From NCBI GenBank assembly GCA_964036195.1, contig OZ038450.1:28212794-28276793 (forward strand): a stretch of DNA of 64,000 nucleotides. Direction: 5' to 3'. The stretch's first letter is position 1. Each line of letters starts with the position of its first letter. The translations under genes and the position numbers were made by a program. This stretch comes from Sphaerolaimus hirsutus. Its lineage: Eukaryota > Nematoda > Chromadorea > Monhysterida > Sphaerolaimidae. Below are positions 34,893 to 45,776 of this stretch, piece after piece. Under the pieces are notes generated by a model. The model was not told where the DNA came from, did not search any database, and worked only from the letters and a program-made list of their open reading frames with translations.

Positions 34893-37014
34893 TCATGCAT
34901 GGACTTGCTGAGTGTAGATTGTGTTTGTAGCATCTGAAATTGATTTAAATAGCATACATATGTCATTTGCAACAAAAAAACGCATTGTGCACATAACATC
35001 TTGTGCAAATCACATCCGGTGCAAATAACATCTTGTGCAAATAACATACCAATCCTCAGGAATGCATCGTTGACAAGCAAACTATATAATATAGTTCCCC
35101 CTTTTGGTATGGGCTCAGCAAAGGTCATATTTAGGAAAGCATCTCCAGTATTTAAAGCTTCCCAGCTATTGCTAAAAATGAAAACATTGATATAAATAAA
35201 CTCATATAAACATGAAATAAAAGACAACATACCTAGTGACTTTGTCATTGCACAGACTTATACACACAAAAAATTGACATGTTGTGAACTTTATCATTGA
35301 CAACTCATTTTGTACAGCTGTCCAGTTCTCAATTAATGAATAGCATTCTCGAAAAATGTCGGAACTGTTGGCAGTGTTCCAATTGAACCTCAAAGGCCTA
35401 TTTGGACATAACCTTGAACCAATTTGGACTGAGAGGTCAGACACATGCATTGGCATATAGTTATGTCTTGGTTCATTTGTCGATTGTGGGTTGGCAGCAT
35501 CAGTTTTTGTCATGCAGATGATCAGGGGGGCAGTTCCACAAAACAATAAGTGCCAAGTGAAATGACAAGAGAAATGGTACTTATTCACTTGTCATTTCAC
35601 TTGTCTTTTCACTTGTCATTTCACTTGTCATTTCACTTGTCACTTTTCATTTTGTGGAATTGACACCAGTCCACGCGGAAGACGGCCCACATGAAATAAA
35701 AAAAGTTTTTTAAAAAAGTTTTTCAAATTTTTAAAAAAGTTTTTTAAAAAACCTGTGTTCCTAAGGCAATAGGAGGCGCGGCCCGAGCTCCTTCACTTAA
35801 AAAGATCGATATGCCAGTTTCACAAGTGGATATGTTAAATGAACACCCAGAAAAAACACTATATTTGCTGTGTTTTCACTCTCTGTTACATTTAACATTT
35901 CCATTTGTGGAACTGGCACCTGGCCCACATTGTACTGTCTAAATGAATGGTAGATTCCATGTGTCTTTACACGATCAGCTAGTGCAACAGATAGTGATGT
36001 CACCTGGAATGTGGGGTGTGCAAATAACATATATGGTGTGAAAATCACATGTGGTGTGTTAAAACAACATGTAGTGTGTGAAAACAACATACCGGGTGTA
36101 TTTTGCGTACAGACAGCTCAATGTTGTCAAGTTTGATTTTCAATTTGCCAACATACTCTTTTGGCAAAGTGAAGGATTCAAACATTAAGCTGTCTGGCAC
36201 TCGTCTAAGCACAATTGTCAACTGCATTGAAGAATGCCATGGCTTAGCCTGCTCGCCAAAGTCAAGAGCTAATCTTCCATAAAACTCTTGGGTCATAAAC
36301 ACAGGCTCAGATCTTTTTCGAAAGTACTCTGTTCCACCGCTTTGAATATTCGGTGCATCTTCATCTTTGAGCTCTACCCAGCCACTGGCGGCTAATTGTG
36401 TACGTCTAAAGACACCGCTTGTCTGTAAAACCTTCTTTATATAGGCTTTTTTACTATAGTTGGATTCTCTACAAAGCAATAGAGAATTGTGGAATATCTC
36501 AATGCCATCCCATATGCTCTCTAAGGGATTTGGCACATATGCAACTTGATCTCTCAATGTGACAGTCTCAGCAGCGTTAAAAACGTTGCCTATTGGATAT
36601 TCCCCCTTAATTTCATGTCCATCGATTGTAACGACCCGCATCACCAAATGTAAATGTAGCGACGAGAAATCCAATAAACCCGTACTGGCAGCCACGGTTG
36701 TAAACACATCTTTGTGTGGTATATTGCATGTTATTTTCACCACAAGTGTTCAACTAACAAAATGCAAAAAGCTCACATGGTGATGTTTCACTTCCATCAC
36801 TTATTAGCAAAAGCTGTTCACGCTCACAATGGCTCACATAGGCTTGTGTAGGTGGTAGCGCATCTGCAGAATTATACTTTTACGTTTTCACATGTCATAC
36901 TCTCCCACATGTCTTACCTGGTCTGAATTCGGGTGGACATGGCAAAAGATGTGATCCACTGTCCAAAAGTTTCTTCCTTGGGCTCAATATACGTGCAGGA
37001 TTATTAGATGCCAT
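34893..37014 (-). CDS. Double-jelly-roll major capsid protein (F54H12.2-like)
   Basis: Exons: 37014-36918, ~36863-36838 (doubtful), ~36749-36093, 36003-35847, ~35520-35233, 35171-35050, 34933-34893. The main exon has the pattern of the F54H12.2-like family: SNYSKKAYIKKVLQTSG and FYGRLALDFGEQAKPW then IVLRRVPDSLMFES. The late exon has the family hallmark FAEPIPKGGTILYS followed by FLRI. This is the capsid protein shared by Polintons and adintoviruses. The main frame is preceded by an in-frame TGA at 36750-36752 with no ATG, and I could not connect the upstream exon starting MASNNPARIL in phase, so the 5' end is either broken or wrongly modelled. The intron around 35.52-35.85 kb holds an inverted-repeat insert (AGTTCCACAAAA / TTTTGTGGAATTG). 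Confidence 0.8.
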
Positions 37015-37175
37015 CTTGTTAACTACACGCATATGTTAAACGAACACTCTGTACTACAACTGTGGTTGTTGCGATATGTGTAAGGGGCACATGCGTGTAT
37101 GATTACTACGCTTAATTCATGATTGACATTAAAAATAGGACAATGTTTTATTATTATTTATTGCTCAAACAATCA

Positions 37176-37736
37176 CTATAGCCATTCACTAGAAACAGCA
37201 ATTCCGGCGGTAGAGCTGTTCGATTTCACATTCGCACTGTTACTTGGTGGCTGTACAAACTGTACACTTTCTTGTTGCTTTTCATGCTTTGTGGCTTTTT
37301 TCTTTCCTTTTACAGTGGCGGCATTACCGATTGTGGTGTTTTCTAATGGCGGTTTTTGTGAATGTAAGTCGCCCTGTGCAGCTGCCGGTTCGCCAGTTGT
37401 ATGCGCAAACTGTTCTTGTTGTTGTTGTAGGTTTACATCGGATGTATCTTGGGCACTTGGTGTCACCAGTTTTTGTGAAGATAATTCAGACAACATAGCC
37501 GATGACCATTTATGCCTATTTGTGGCTTCTAAGTCGCCCATGTTTTGATCAAACTGTTGTGACCAATATTGTTTAGTAAATATTTCATCCGGTACATTAG
37601 CCATGTTGTCATACCAGTGTGTACCGCGTGGTGCAAACTGCAAATAAGAATTGCAGCTGGTTGTTTGGTGTCGTGCACCTGCTAGAAAATTGGTTGAAGA
37701 TTGATATAGTGGCTTTGAACGAGATCGATTAGCCAT
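37176..37736 (-). CDS. Unknown Polinton protein, 186 aa
   Basis: Single-exon frame from ATG at 37736 to stop at 37176. The N-terminal half is ordered (APRGTHWYDNMANVPDEIF, WSQQFDQNMGDLEATNRHKW); the C-terminal half is Gln/Ala/Ser-rich with KGKKKATKHEKQQ. It lies between the two capsid genes in the same direction, so a virion role is possible but only by position. No family recognised and no protease motif. Confidence 0.6.
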   Translation of the reverse strand: MANRSRSKPLYQSSTNFLAGARHQTTSCNSYLQFAPRGTHWYDNMANVPDEIFTKQYWSQQFDQNMGDLEATNRHKWSSAMLSELSSQKLVTPSAQDTSDVNLQQQQEQFAHTTGEPAAAQGDLHSQKPPLENTTIGNAATVKGKKKATKHEKQQESVQFVQPPSNSANVKSNSSTAGIAVSSEWL

Positions 37737-37848
37737 TTTGACGGTTGTATTGTTGACAATGATTATGGTAGTATAGCAGAATGATCACTGAGAAAAACGG
37801 GTTTTTTATTTTGTTTCTTTATATCAAGCGACAATCAATGCATCAATA

Positions 37849-40291
37849 TCAAATCCAATCAGCGTCCAGTCCGCCTTCTGCATCCGAATTCGTTAGTGCG
37901 CATTTTGCAAACACAAGACCATTTGCACGAATCGGTTTCCCCCAATGGTTAAAAAGGATCAGCTTCAATCCTTTTTCGCATCCACTCGTTGGCGTCTGTT
38001 TTTTGGGGGGAGGGGTTTGGAGTAGCTAATGACATTTGAAAATGCATGAGCAACATACCTGCTTCAACTGTACAAAGTGTGGTGATAGCGGCTCGTATAC
38101 ATAGTTGCGTCGAGATGAAGCCCATGCGCTTGAGCCACTATCGGGGGTGTGTAAAGCTGGTTTCCACATAAACACAGCTAGTAATGGTTTCTCCTCTGAC
38201 TGAAACACGGTACACATTGCCTCGACACTATCGCATCTTACTTGCACTTGTCGGCGTAAATCGAACTGATGCGGAACAGTGGCATACGTCCGTTTTCTGT
38301 TTTTCATGTAGCCATATTGCTTGTTACTGGTATCTTGCCAATCGATTTGGTTTGCTTGTATGCTTGACACACTAACAAAGCCCAGTTCTAATGCCAGCTG
38401 TTCACTAATATACATTCGAGTCACCAGATTCGTATCGGGATTTCTAATCGCAAAGCGACGTATCCCAATATGAGATGGTGTCTCTGAATTGGACTCGAAT
38501 GCTAGTGTATTTGTTCGTGCCGCATCGCCATTCAGCAGTGAGTTTTCGTCCTCAAGTAACAGAGAAGCAACAAAAACGCTTGCATCACGCATTGTCATGC
38601 TGTGATGGAGTGTCAAGGTCTCCTTTAGCCTTTTGGCTATCCAATAATCCAATGTCGATGTAGCCATATTGGATACCCATGCACTTGGCATTTTGTATCC
38701 GTTGCGGACAATAATCTCTTTCACCATGAAAACTCCTTTGTTAATTTGTTCCGGATCATTAATGAGATGTTTATTGTCTTGCTGCTTTGTCGTTGTCGCT
38801 GTTGTTTTTATTGGCGGTTTTTGTGCGGTTTGTCTTTTGAGACGTAACAGTCGTCCACGTCTCACGGCATCCATTTCGTCCTTTGTTAGTGGCTGTTGTT
38901 GTTGGGTTGTCATGGTGATGTATTAACAACAAGTGTGAACAGTAGAAACACTTACCGTAGGACTGTTGTCATTGTCGTCACTATCCACCATAAACTCTTC
39001 ATCAAGTTCATCATCACCAGCTTCAGAATCAGTCATCATTTCTGTCAAGTCTACTGATCGATTGTCATCCATTTCCTCATCCCATCCTACCATTGTCATT
39101 AACTCTGCGAGTGTCGGATTGTCAGCTATGTTGTCACTGTGCCCTGCGATGTCCCCGCCTGTGCCGAGGTGGGGGGACCCGTTTGTGCCGGTGCTTTCGG
39201 TACTGCCGACCCCGCTACTTTTGTCACTTTGGTGGCCACCACCATTGTCGGTTTTGCCACCAGCTGGCCGCTCCTTAATCGGGGATATTTCCATGTCGTG
39301 AAGTGAGCTAGTTTTGACGAGCTTCCTAGTGCTTCGTTCCGTAGGGGACATATCCGACGATTCAGCCGGCCCGCGCCCGCTGTTAGTGCCAATCTCTTTT
39401 GTGCCTTTTGTACCTTCTGTGTCTTGGCACTTGTCGATGCTACAGTCATCATGTCCATTGGAGATGGGCGTGTGACGAGGTTTGGATTTGACGTGTCCAG
39501 ACCGTGACTCGTTTTTGGGTAAAACGGGGGACGCTGTGCCCCTCTCTTGGTGTGGTGTAGTTCCATTACACCAAGGTTCTTTTGTATTGCCTTCCCCAGT
39601 GTGCGCTGCTGCTGCTGACCTTTTTTGTTTCTCTTTGAGGAGTTGTTCGTCAGCAGCTGCTTTTTTGTTCGCACCATCTTGAAGCCAACGGAAAAACCCA
39701 GGTTCCAATCGGCCTAATAGTGCAGCTGTAGACTCATCCAGCTCCCGCAGTTTGCCTCCCCCCAGTCTGCCAGCGTTTTCTTCGGGATTAGCTCGTAAAA
39801 TTGAGTTTAATTCACGCTCGACAATCTGTGCCCAATCCTCAAAGCTGTTCCTTGGAAACGTCAATGCACTGGTAATGTCAATCTGACACCACAACAGTGT
39901 ACCTCCACAGTCAACCACAATAAAATCGGGGATTGTATCTTTTCCTTCAAAAACAGGCGACCCCCAAAGCTCCAAATCGATCAAACTAATGTGGTCTGCA
40001 CGATTCTGCAGATCAGCACAGCGTGTAAACGTCTCTTCCAACACAATTGTACTTCCCTCGTCGACAGGTGATTGTGAGGGAACTGAAACGTTTTCTCAAT
40101 AGTCACAATAGTAGGGTTCGAGATAACAAAAAGACAGTACCAATGTTGTGCTGTGAACCGGCCGCCCCAGCTACTGGAAGTGGCTGCTGTACTGAATTGC
40201 CACCACGCGCCGAGAAGTTTGAGAAAAACCCGTGTGAACTGGTTTTCTCATTCCATTGTCTGTCCGAGCTAAGATATACAATTTGTCGCAT
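37849..40291 (-). CDS. Penton-like minor capsid protein with long acidic N-terminal region
   Basis: Exons: 40291-40141, 40082-38956, 38892-38059, 37995-37849; all junctions agree in phase, giving about 752 residues. The last two exons have the features of the Polinton/adintovirus penton: MYISEQLALELGF, then YVYEPLSPHFVQLKQ, then LKLILFNHWGKPIRANGLVF near the C-terminus, a jelly-roll signature. The 5' two exons encode an unrelated region with DFIVVDCGGTLLWCQ and a long Ser/Gly/Asp/Glu-rich tail. The junction uses GTAAGT at 38955 and an acceptor at 38893. An ATG at 38911-38913, inside that intron, could instead start a separate penton of about 333 aa. Both forms may be made. Confidence 0.7.
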
Positions 40292-40378
40292 TCTTGCAGT
40301 TTTCAATCCTTTATTATTAATAATAAGCACAAGTGAATCACACGTGACATGAACATGCTTAAATACTACAAAATCACA

Positions 40379-42562
40379 TTATCGTTTCTGCGCTTGCAAG
40401 CGTGCACTGTATCGCCGATTACTACTACTAGTAGCAGAGGGCTGTTTCTTGTTTCTTCTTCTTTTCCGGCCATGACCACTCACTCCATCACCATTCCCCA
40501 TCTGCGCCGGTTTTCCAGCATCCTTGGCATTGGGATGGGGTGGGGTCGCAGACCGGCTACAAGTCCCCCCGTCCCCCCCGCGACCCCCACGGGACCCCCC
40601 ACGGGACCCCCCACGGGACCCCCCACGGGCTCCAGCAGACCGGTGCGATCGTCGTGTTGTTGTCGCGGCAAAGCCGCGACGGGGGGGCGCGCGCTCATAT
40701 GAGGAAGTGTTGTTCTTCTCATTTGTACTGGTGGTGGTGTTGGTTCTGCGACGATGATCCTGCAATAATAATAGTGGTATTGCAATGGCAAAAAACACCT
40801 AATGACAAGAGAGAAACACATACGTGTTGTTGCTCGTGTTGTCGCTCTCGCTCCCGCTTCTCTTCTTGTCGTTTGCTACGCCTCCGCCACCGTAACGATA
40901 TGACAGTCTGCTCCTTCTGTTTCGACCTTCTACTTGGCTGCCACGATTTGGTAGTGTGGGGTTTGTCTGATGACGATTTCTCCGATGTCTCCCCAGAATC
41001 GATGACTCCATTGGAAGTCGCATTGGTACCGTTAAGTTTGGTATCAGAGGGGGTGGACTTTCGTAAGGATAGTAGTGGTGTTCTATGTTGTTGTTGCGAT
41101 GATTGTTGTTGTGATTGCTGTAAGCGTTGCTGTCTCTGGACGACTTTTCCCACTGAGTACAATGCTGGTATTCCACTATTGTTGTAATCAGCCATTTCTG
41201 AACCATTAGCATTAGAACTAGAGCGGCCACTGCGGTGATTAATATCACTGTTGTTACTATTAGAATAGTCACTATGACTATTGACGTTGTCATTGACATT
41301 TTGCTTTCTGTCACTGTTTCCACTGTTCCCAATTGTGGTAGTAGTAGTCCTACTAGATTTGGCTGCTGTAGTAAGACTATAAAGTACTGCAGGAGGAGGT
41401 TTAGTTTTGTCAGGTTGACGTGCTGCAATCAATTCTTGTCGATAGAAACGTCCTTTTAAAGGTGCCAATTTCTCATCCTGTGGGTCCAACACTAAATATG
41501 TATCCGGTTTATCTTGTTTTACAAATCTGCGGCCTAGTGGGAATACTTCACGTGTATATTTTTCACGTGCAATTAGTTTTATAGGGTTTCCATGCGCGGG
41601 CGGAGGTCTTGAGAGGCGTACCCAGCCAGTCAGCGACAAAAGCTTGTCATGGGCCGCCTCTGCGGCCTCACGACTAGTTCCACTGTATACGGTATTTGGC
41701 TGTGCACGTCTCCGCCTATGTCGTAATTGTCGGGCAATCAGCAATGCATGTGCATTTGCACTTTGTGGTTGTGATGTCTCAACAGGGGCTGCTCCAAATA
41801 ATGCTCGTGTTCGTGTAGTGTTCATTTGTTTTTCAATTGCTGACAAAATATGTATCCATCGCCGATGGCCACCTTCCGGATTTTGCTGTTCAACAAGTGT
41901 CATGAAATACATTTCAATGCGTTTGCGAATGTTTCGAATGAGTGAATCCAATTTGGGAAGTCGTGTAACATCTTCGGCGGCCGGTGCAAATGTGCATTTT
42001 ATCTGCATGGGAATTCAGCAGTAGTAGTACATGTACTACTTCAACAAATCAAGAGAAACACTAACGCCATATAACATCTTTTGAAAATGTATAGACATGA
42101 AGCACCGATCGAAATCTGAACGCAGACGCATGGGGGCACATCCACCATTACGCTCCATAATGTACTTGAAAGCTTTTGTCACTTCTAATCCAGTCTTTTG
42201 CTTCAACGGTTCCATCCAAACTTCATTTGTAAAATCATCACAACACACAAAAATATATCGATAATTGTCATTTGCATGCATGTCACGCTCTGGCATCACC
42301 ATTAAATCAACAGACCAAAAACGATCCGGACCGCTCACCTAAACAGAGTAAAACGACGATTTCTTGGTTGTAACAATGATAATAATACAGTACGCACCAG
42401 TATAGGCAAACGTTCAAATCCACGTCTCCATGATGGATGCCCCTTCAAATAATATGCAGGTTCATTTAATAATACATGTTTCCGCCATTCATCACTAGGT
42501 AGATTATATTGTGACCGTAACCATTTAGAACCACCAAGATTTTGAGTATATTGTTTATGCAT
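40379..42562 (-). CDS. Retroviral-type integrase (rve fold) of Polinton
   Basis: Exons: 42562-42398, 42338-42066, 42002-40824, 40759-40379, all phase 0, about 665 aa. Exon 1 resembles the N-terminal part of Polinton integrases (NLGGSKWL, NEPAYYLKGHPSWRRGFERL). Exon 2 carries the core: WSVDLMVMP (first Asp), NDNYRYIFVCCDDFTNEVW, PLKQKTGLEVTKAF, LRSDFDRCF (second Asp). Exon 3 starts with the third catalytic region, where the aligned position reads KLDSLIRNIRKRI, Asp instead of the usual Glu. Then come IEKQMNTTRTRALFGAAP and an SH3-like end (WVRLSRPP, YLVLDPQDE, GRFYRQEL). The remaining 320 or so residues are Asn/Ser/Gln- then Arg/Gly-rich (GGSRGGSRGG), an unusual tail. It catalyses insertion of the element ends. 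Confidence 0.85.
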
Positions 42563-42572
42563 TATGGTAAAA

Positions 42573-43184
42573 TTAATGTGATTTCTTTGTTATTTCACTG
42601 TAGTGTTTAGGCAACTGTTGTCGTGCACCTTTTCTGCCTCTTGGTGCAGATGATTTTCGATAGTCCTCGTCGCCTACTGCTTCATCCTCATCGGAAGTGG
42701 CTTGTTCTTGTAATGCACTAGATGCTGCAATAGCTGCAGATCGTTTTGTAATTTCTCTCTTGGGTAATGGTTCTGGTCTGGTACTGCCACTAGCCCCACG
42801 AGTACCAACACTAGAGCTACCACGAGGACGACCCCGGCCAGGACCACCACGACCACTTTTGAGAATATCACGAGGGGGTTTTGGTGTGGTGCTTTTTCGA
42901 GGAGGTACATCAGCACTGCCCTTTTTGGGTTCTTCTAATGGTGTTCCAAACTCTGTAGGTGCACTTTTAAAGTCCCCCCTTTCATCCTGATCACTACTAT
43001 CCTCAATTATTATACTTTCATCGTCGTCATCGCCATCGACATCTTCATCCGTTTCAACCTTTTCCATCTCCAAGTTTCCATCGTAACCTTCTCCATCACT
43101 ATATTCGGCTCTATCTGCTTCATGTTTTGTTGTACCCCCGCTCATTCTGTGGTGTTTGTTGAACCTCTGTCTGTATTTTAGCAT
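42573..43184 (-). CDS. Unknown acidic/basic low-complexity protein
   Basis: The frame from ATG at 43184 (or the internal ATG at about 43145) to a stop at 42573 encodes an Asp/Glu-rich stretch (ETDEDVDGDDDDESIIIED) followed by a basic Gly/Arg region (GRGGPGRGRPRG) and a Lys-rich end. It overlaps the 3' end of the upstream gene by 65 bases in another frame. A short intron of about 37 bp (donor at GGGG|GTACAA) would instead join the two frames. No family recognised; the charge pattern suggests nucleic-acid or histone binding, by inference. Confidence 0.5.
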   Translation of the reverse strand: MLKYRQRFNKHHRMSGGTTKHEADRAEYSDGEGYDGNLEMEKVETDEDVDGDDDDESIIIEDSSDQDERGDFKSAPTEFGTPLEEPKKGSADVPPRKSTTPKPPRDILKSGRGGPGRGRPRGSSSVGTRGASGSTRPEPLPKREITKRSAAIAASSALQEQATSDEDEAVGDEDYRKSSAPRGRKGARQQLPKHYSEITKKSH

Positions 43185-43800
43185 TTACATCTCCGCTTTT
43201 CTGCCCCTGCTGTTTCTCATAGCTATCCATAACTTTATTGAAGAAATAACTTGACCCTTGTGGAGGCTCAGAACTTGAGCCAGGCTCAGGTCCAACAATT
43301 CCATGATGTAAATAATCAAAAACGTCAGCTCCAGGTTGTTCCTCTCCGGGTATTTTCAAGCGCCCCAACGGATCCAAAACATCAGATGCAATCGGTTCTA
43401 GGCCTTTTAGTACTTTATCCACTGCCGGTCGATGTTCGGGGGCGAAACTAGCACATATTAGGGAAGCCGAATATGGTAGTGGCACCGCGTTTTTAGAATA
43501 TGGCACAGGAGCACCCTTGCTCTTGTGTAATATATTCTGCTGTAGTTTATGAGCTTCTTCTAAAACAGCTTCCGGGGGGATTGCAGGGATCTTTGGATCA
43601 ATCACACCACGTAATTCTTTCAAGTGTTGTCCTCGTACTTTGCGTGCAGCACCATGTAAAAACGTCGATAGTCGTTCATTGTCAGCCACGGTTTGTGCAT
43701 ATAAGTTAGAGTCATTAGCTCCTACAATTCTTGCTTTCTTTATTGGATCTTCTGCAACACCATGTCTATGGCCTTTCTGTTTAAACTCGAGCCAAGCCAT
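43120..43800 (-). CDS. Unknown Polinton protein, 226 aa
   Basis: ATG at 43800 opens a frame of 226 codons: MAWLEFKQKGHRHGVAEDP, then helical segments (LSTFLHGAARKVRGQHLKEL; AVLEEAHKLQQNILHK), a Pro-rich middle (PVPYSKNAVPLPYS) and a Gln-rich end. Not recognised. It lies between the integrase and ATPase clusters, same strand. Its 3' end overlaps or is spliced to the 42573-43184 frame. Confidence 0.55.
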   Translation of the reverse strand: MAWLEFKQKGHRHGVAEDPIKKARIVGANDSNLYAQTVADNERLSTFLHGAARKVRGQHLKELRGVIDPKIPAIPPEAVLEEAHKLQQNILHKSKGAPVPYSKNAVPLPYSASLICASFAPEHRPAVDKVLKGLEPIASDVLDPLGRLKIPGEEQPGADVFDYLHHGIVGPEPGSSSEPPQGSSYFFNKVMDSYEKQQGQKSGDVNAKIQTEVQQTPQNERGYNKT

Positions 43801-43857
43801 AATTATTCAACAAATGAGTATATAGTTGTTGTTTATTCACAGTCACCACATAAACAG

Positions 43858-44415
43858 TCACATGGAAAAACTGAAATGGTAATAATAATCACTTTTTGGC
43901 AGCACTACTTGGGGGGAAAAGTGAGACAGAAAAAAGTTTAAAAGAATTTTTAGTGCTTGCCCATTGCACAACAATAAAAGGGCACGTCGAAGCGAGTTTT
44001 CCTGCATGTTGCCGGATAAAACAGCCATAAACTTGTGCTTATATCGCTTTAATAGACGCTTACGTTTTTTATTCACATGTATCACACCAGACATTAGGTT
44101 TGCAATAACATCCTGTAGACATCTGAGAGCATCCTCGGAAATGGAATTTATAATGTTGCGCCGTTCCTTCACTGATGATACCTTTGCCAACTTCTCCAGC
44201 ATTAACCAATTGCGAACCAATCGACGTGTACTTCTTCGTCGCTTTACAACAACATTCCCTTGGCTATGCTGTACTGCCGCCGGCGGCGGCTTGTTTTGCT
44301 GCTCCGAAAGCTGTTGTTGTGTAGGGCGGTTCGGATTGGAAGGTCCATCGTTCATTTTGTCGATTTTCCTTCTCTGCACCTTCGCTATGCTCTGTTTGCT
44401 TGTTTTTGCTTGCAC
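43858..44415 (-). CDS. Small basic helical protein recurrent in Polintons
   Basis: After a Pro/Gln-rich N-terminus comes the conserved part: NWLMLEKLAKVSS, RRNIINSISEDALRCLQDVI, NKKRKRLLKRYKHKF, NSLRRALLLLCNGQA. The layout (short helices, a KR-rich middle, then a hydrophobic end) is the one I know from small uncharacterised proteins next to the ATPase in Polintons and adintoviruses. The role is not established; a virion core or maturation role has been suggested for such proteins. Its 5' part overlaps the ATPase C-terminus in another frame; the ATG at about 44355 is an alternative start. Confidence 0.6.
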   Translation of the reverse strand: MQAKTSKQSIAKVQRRKIDKMNDGPSNPNRPTQQQLSEQQNKPPPAAVQHSQGNVVVKRRRSTRRLVRNWLMLEKLAKVSSVKERRNIINSISEDALRCLQDVIANLMSGVIHVNKKRKRLLKRYKHKFMAVLSGNMQENSLRRALLLLCNGQALKILLNFFLSHFSPQVVLPKSDYYYHFSFSM

Positions 44416-45644
44416 TATTGTGACGACGACGATTCAAACTTGACCACTTTGCCTTTAATGGACCTCCAGCTGCACAAAGTTCTTTTCGAAATGATTCATC
44501 AGAATCACAAACACGCTCTATTGCAATGTCAGATGGCACAGCAACCACTTTACGCCCAAATCGTTGTGCATGACGTGAAAGAGGTGCAAATCTCAACGTG
44601 TTTTTTTGATGTTCTCCTAATGACGAATGTTCTCCTTTCGTTTTTGACGACATGGGCTGGTCAATGTCACTTGATAGCTTCTCCCATTGATAAAAAACAC
44701 GATCTTTCTCCCAGGGGAACACCGAATTTGACAGCCTTAACTCGTCGGGAATTGAGGGGTCCGAGTTTGCAAATAAATATCCAAAATTCTTATCAGCAAT
44801 TGCTTGCTTGTATGCGCCAATAAATAAAGCTGGATCTTGCCAACGTTGTGCAAACGATTTTGTTGTCAGTGCATCCGATGGGAAGCTGCATTTGTATAAG
44901 CATGTTTCTTGTCGTTGTTGCTATGTATCAACAGTAAAATACAGACAAACCTGAATAGCACAAAATAAATGCTAGAGCTGCGTGTTTGCTTTAGATTCTG
45001 TAATGATGGGAAAAAACATGTAGTATGGTATTTTGTGTGGAACCAGTGTGTGATTACCTGAGTGTCAAAAAGACTTTGCAATGTGGCCACAAGCGTTATA
45101 TTGTGGTGCCTTGCTGCTCCCTGTGCGAGGTCTCGCAATAATCGGGTCGGATTGGCTGCTGATGCTGACCGAGTATTTTTGCTTATACCTTCTCCACTTT
45201 TATCATCAATGTCAATAGCTGATGAAACACTGGCTGAAAGATCGTCGAAAACCAGTAACAAGTGCGAATCCTTTGTATTTGAACGTTCATCGAGTTCCTC
45301 CTTATATTTCACAATGGTTCTCCACGAATCGCAAAAATCTTCCGTTCTGCCAAATTCCGCATATGTTTTTAATGCCAAATACTTTTCTTGCCAATAACTG
45401 AACAAAAATAGACAGTGATCCGGCGGATGGTCGTAAATGTGTTGTCGATTTTTGATCAGCTCAATAAGTAGTGTTGTTTTTCCAGAGCATGGGAGAAATT
45501 TATATAAACATCATCTCACAATTACATAACCCATATATGTTGTTTTCATATATGCTTTATGTAACAGTTGACATTTGTATAAATTTCAAAGGCATCTGAG
45601 CTTCCAAAAATTAGCATTGGAAACGAACTATGAAGTCTTTGCAT
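44264..45644 (-). CDS. FtsK/HerA (A32-like) genome-packaging ATPase, Walker A interrupted
   Basis: Segments: 45644-45597, then 45489-45058, 44997-44951, 44885-44264. The first segment ends inside the P-loop (PMLIFGSS); the next begins CSGKTTLLIELIKN. Walker B is LLLVFDDLSAS; a sensor-like HHNITLVATLQSLFD follows; the C-terminal part has GYLFANSDPSIPDELRL and VFPWEKD, typical of Polinton ATPases, then a charged tail. The 107 bp between the two P-loop halves (45490-45596) lack GT-AG ends and contain stops, so this is either a non-canonical intron or a disrupting insertion. The protein would drive DNA into capsids. Confidence 0.8.
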
Positions 45645-45776
45645 TTTGCTGTATAGTTAACTGAAATGACAAGATTTTTTAATTTTGAAGTTTTATTTGA
45701 CCATCACTAACAATTTATACACACACTGGTCAATAACAAAAATGCGAAAAGCCTAAGTATACACATGTCATCATAA

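Noticed and set aside
38954..39677. Second minus-strand frame (39126-39677) and plus-strand frames over the acidic region
   Set aside because: Shadow frames of a Ser/Asp/Gly-rich coding exon; no splice or start support.
40480..41428. Other frames over the integrase tail
   Set aside because: The tail is repetitive (Asn/Ser/Gln and GGSRGG codons), so alternative frames stay open without evidence of coding; the integrase frame is linked by phase on both sides.
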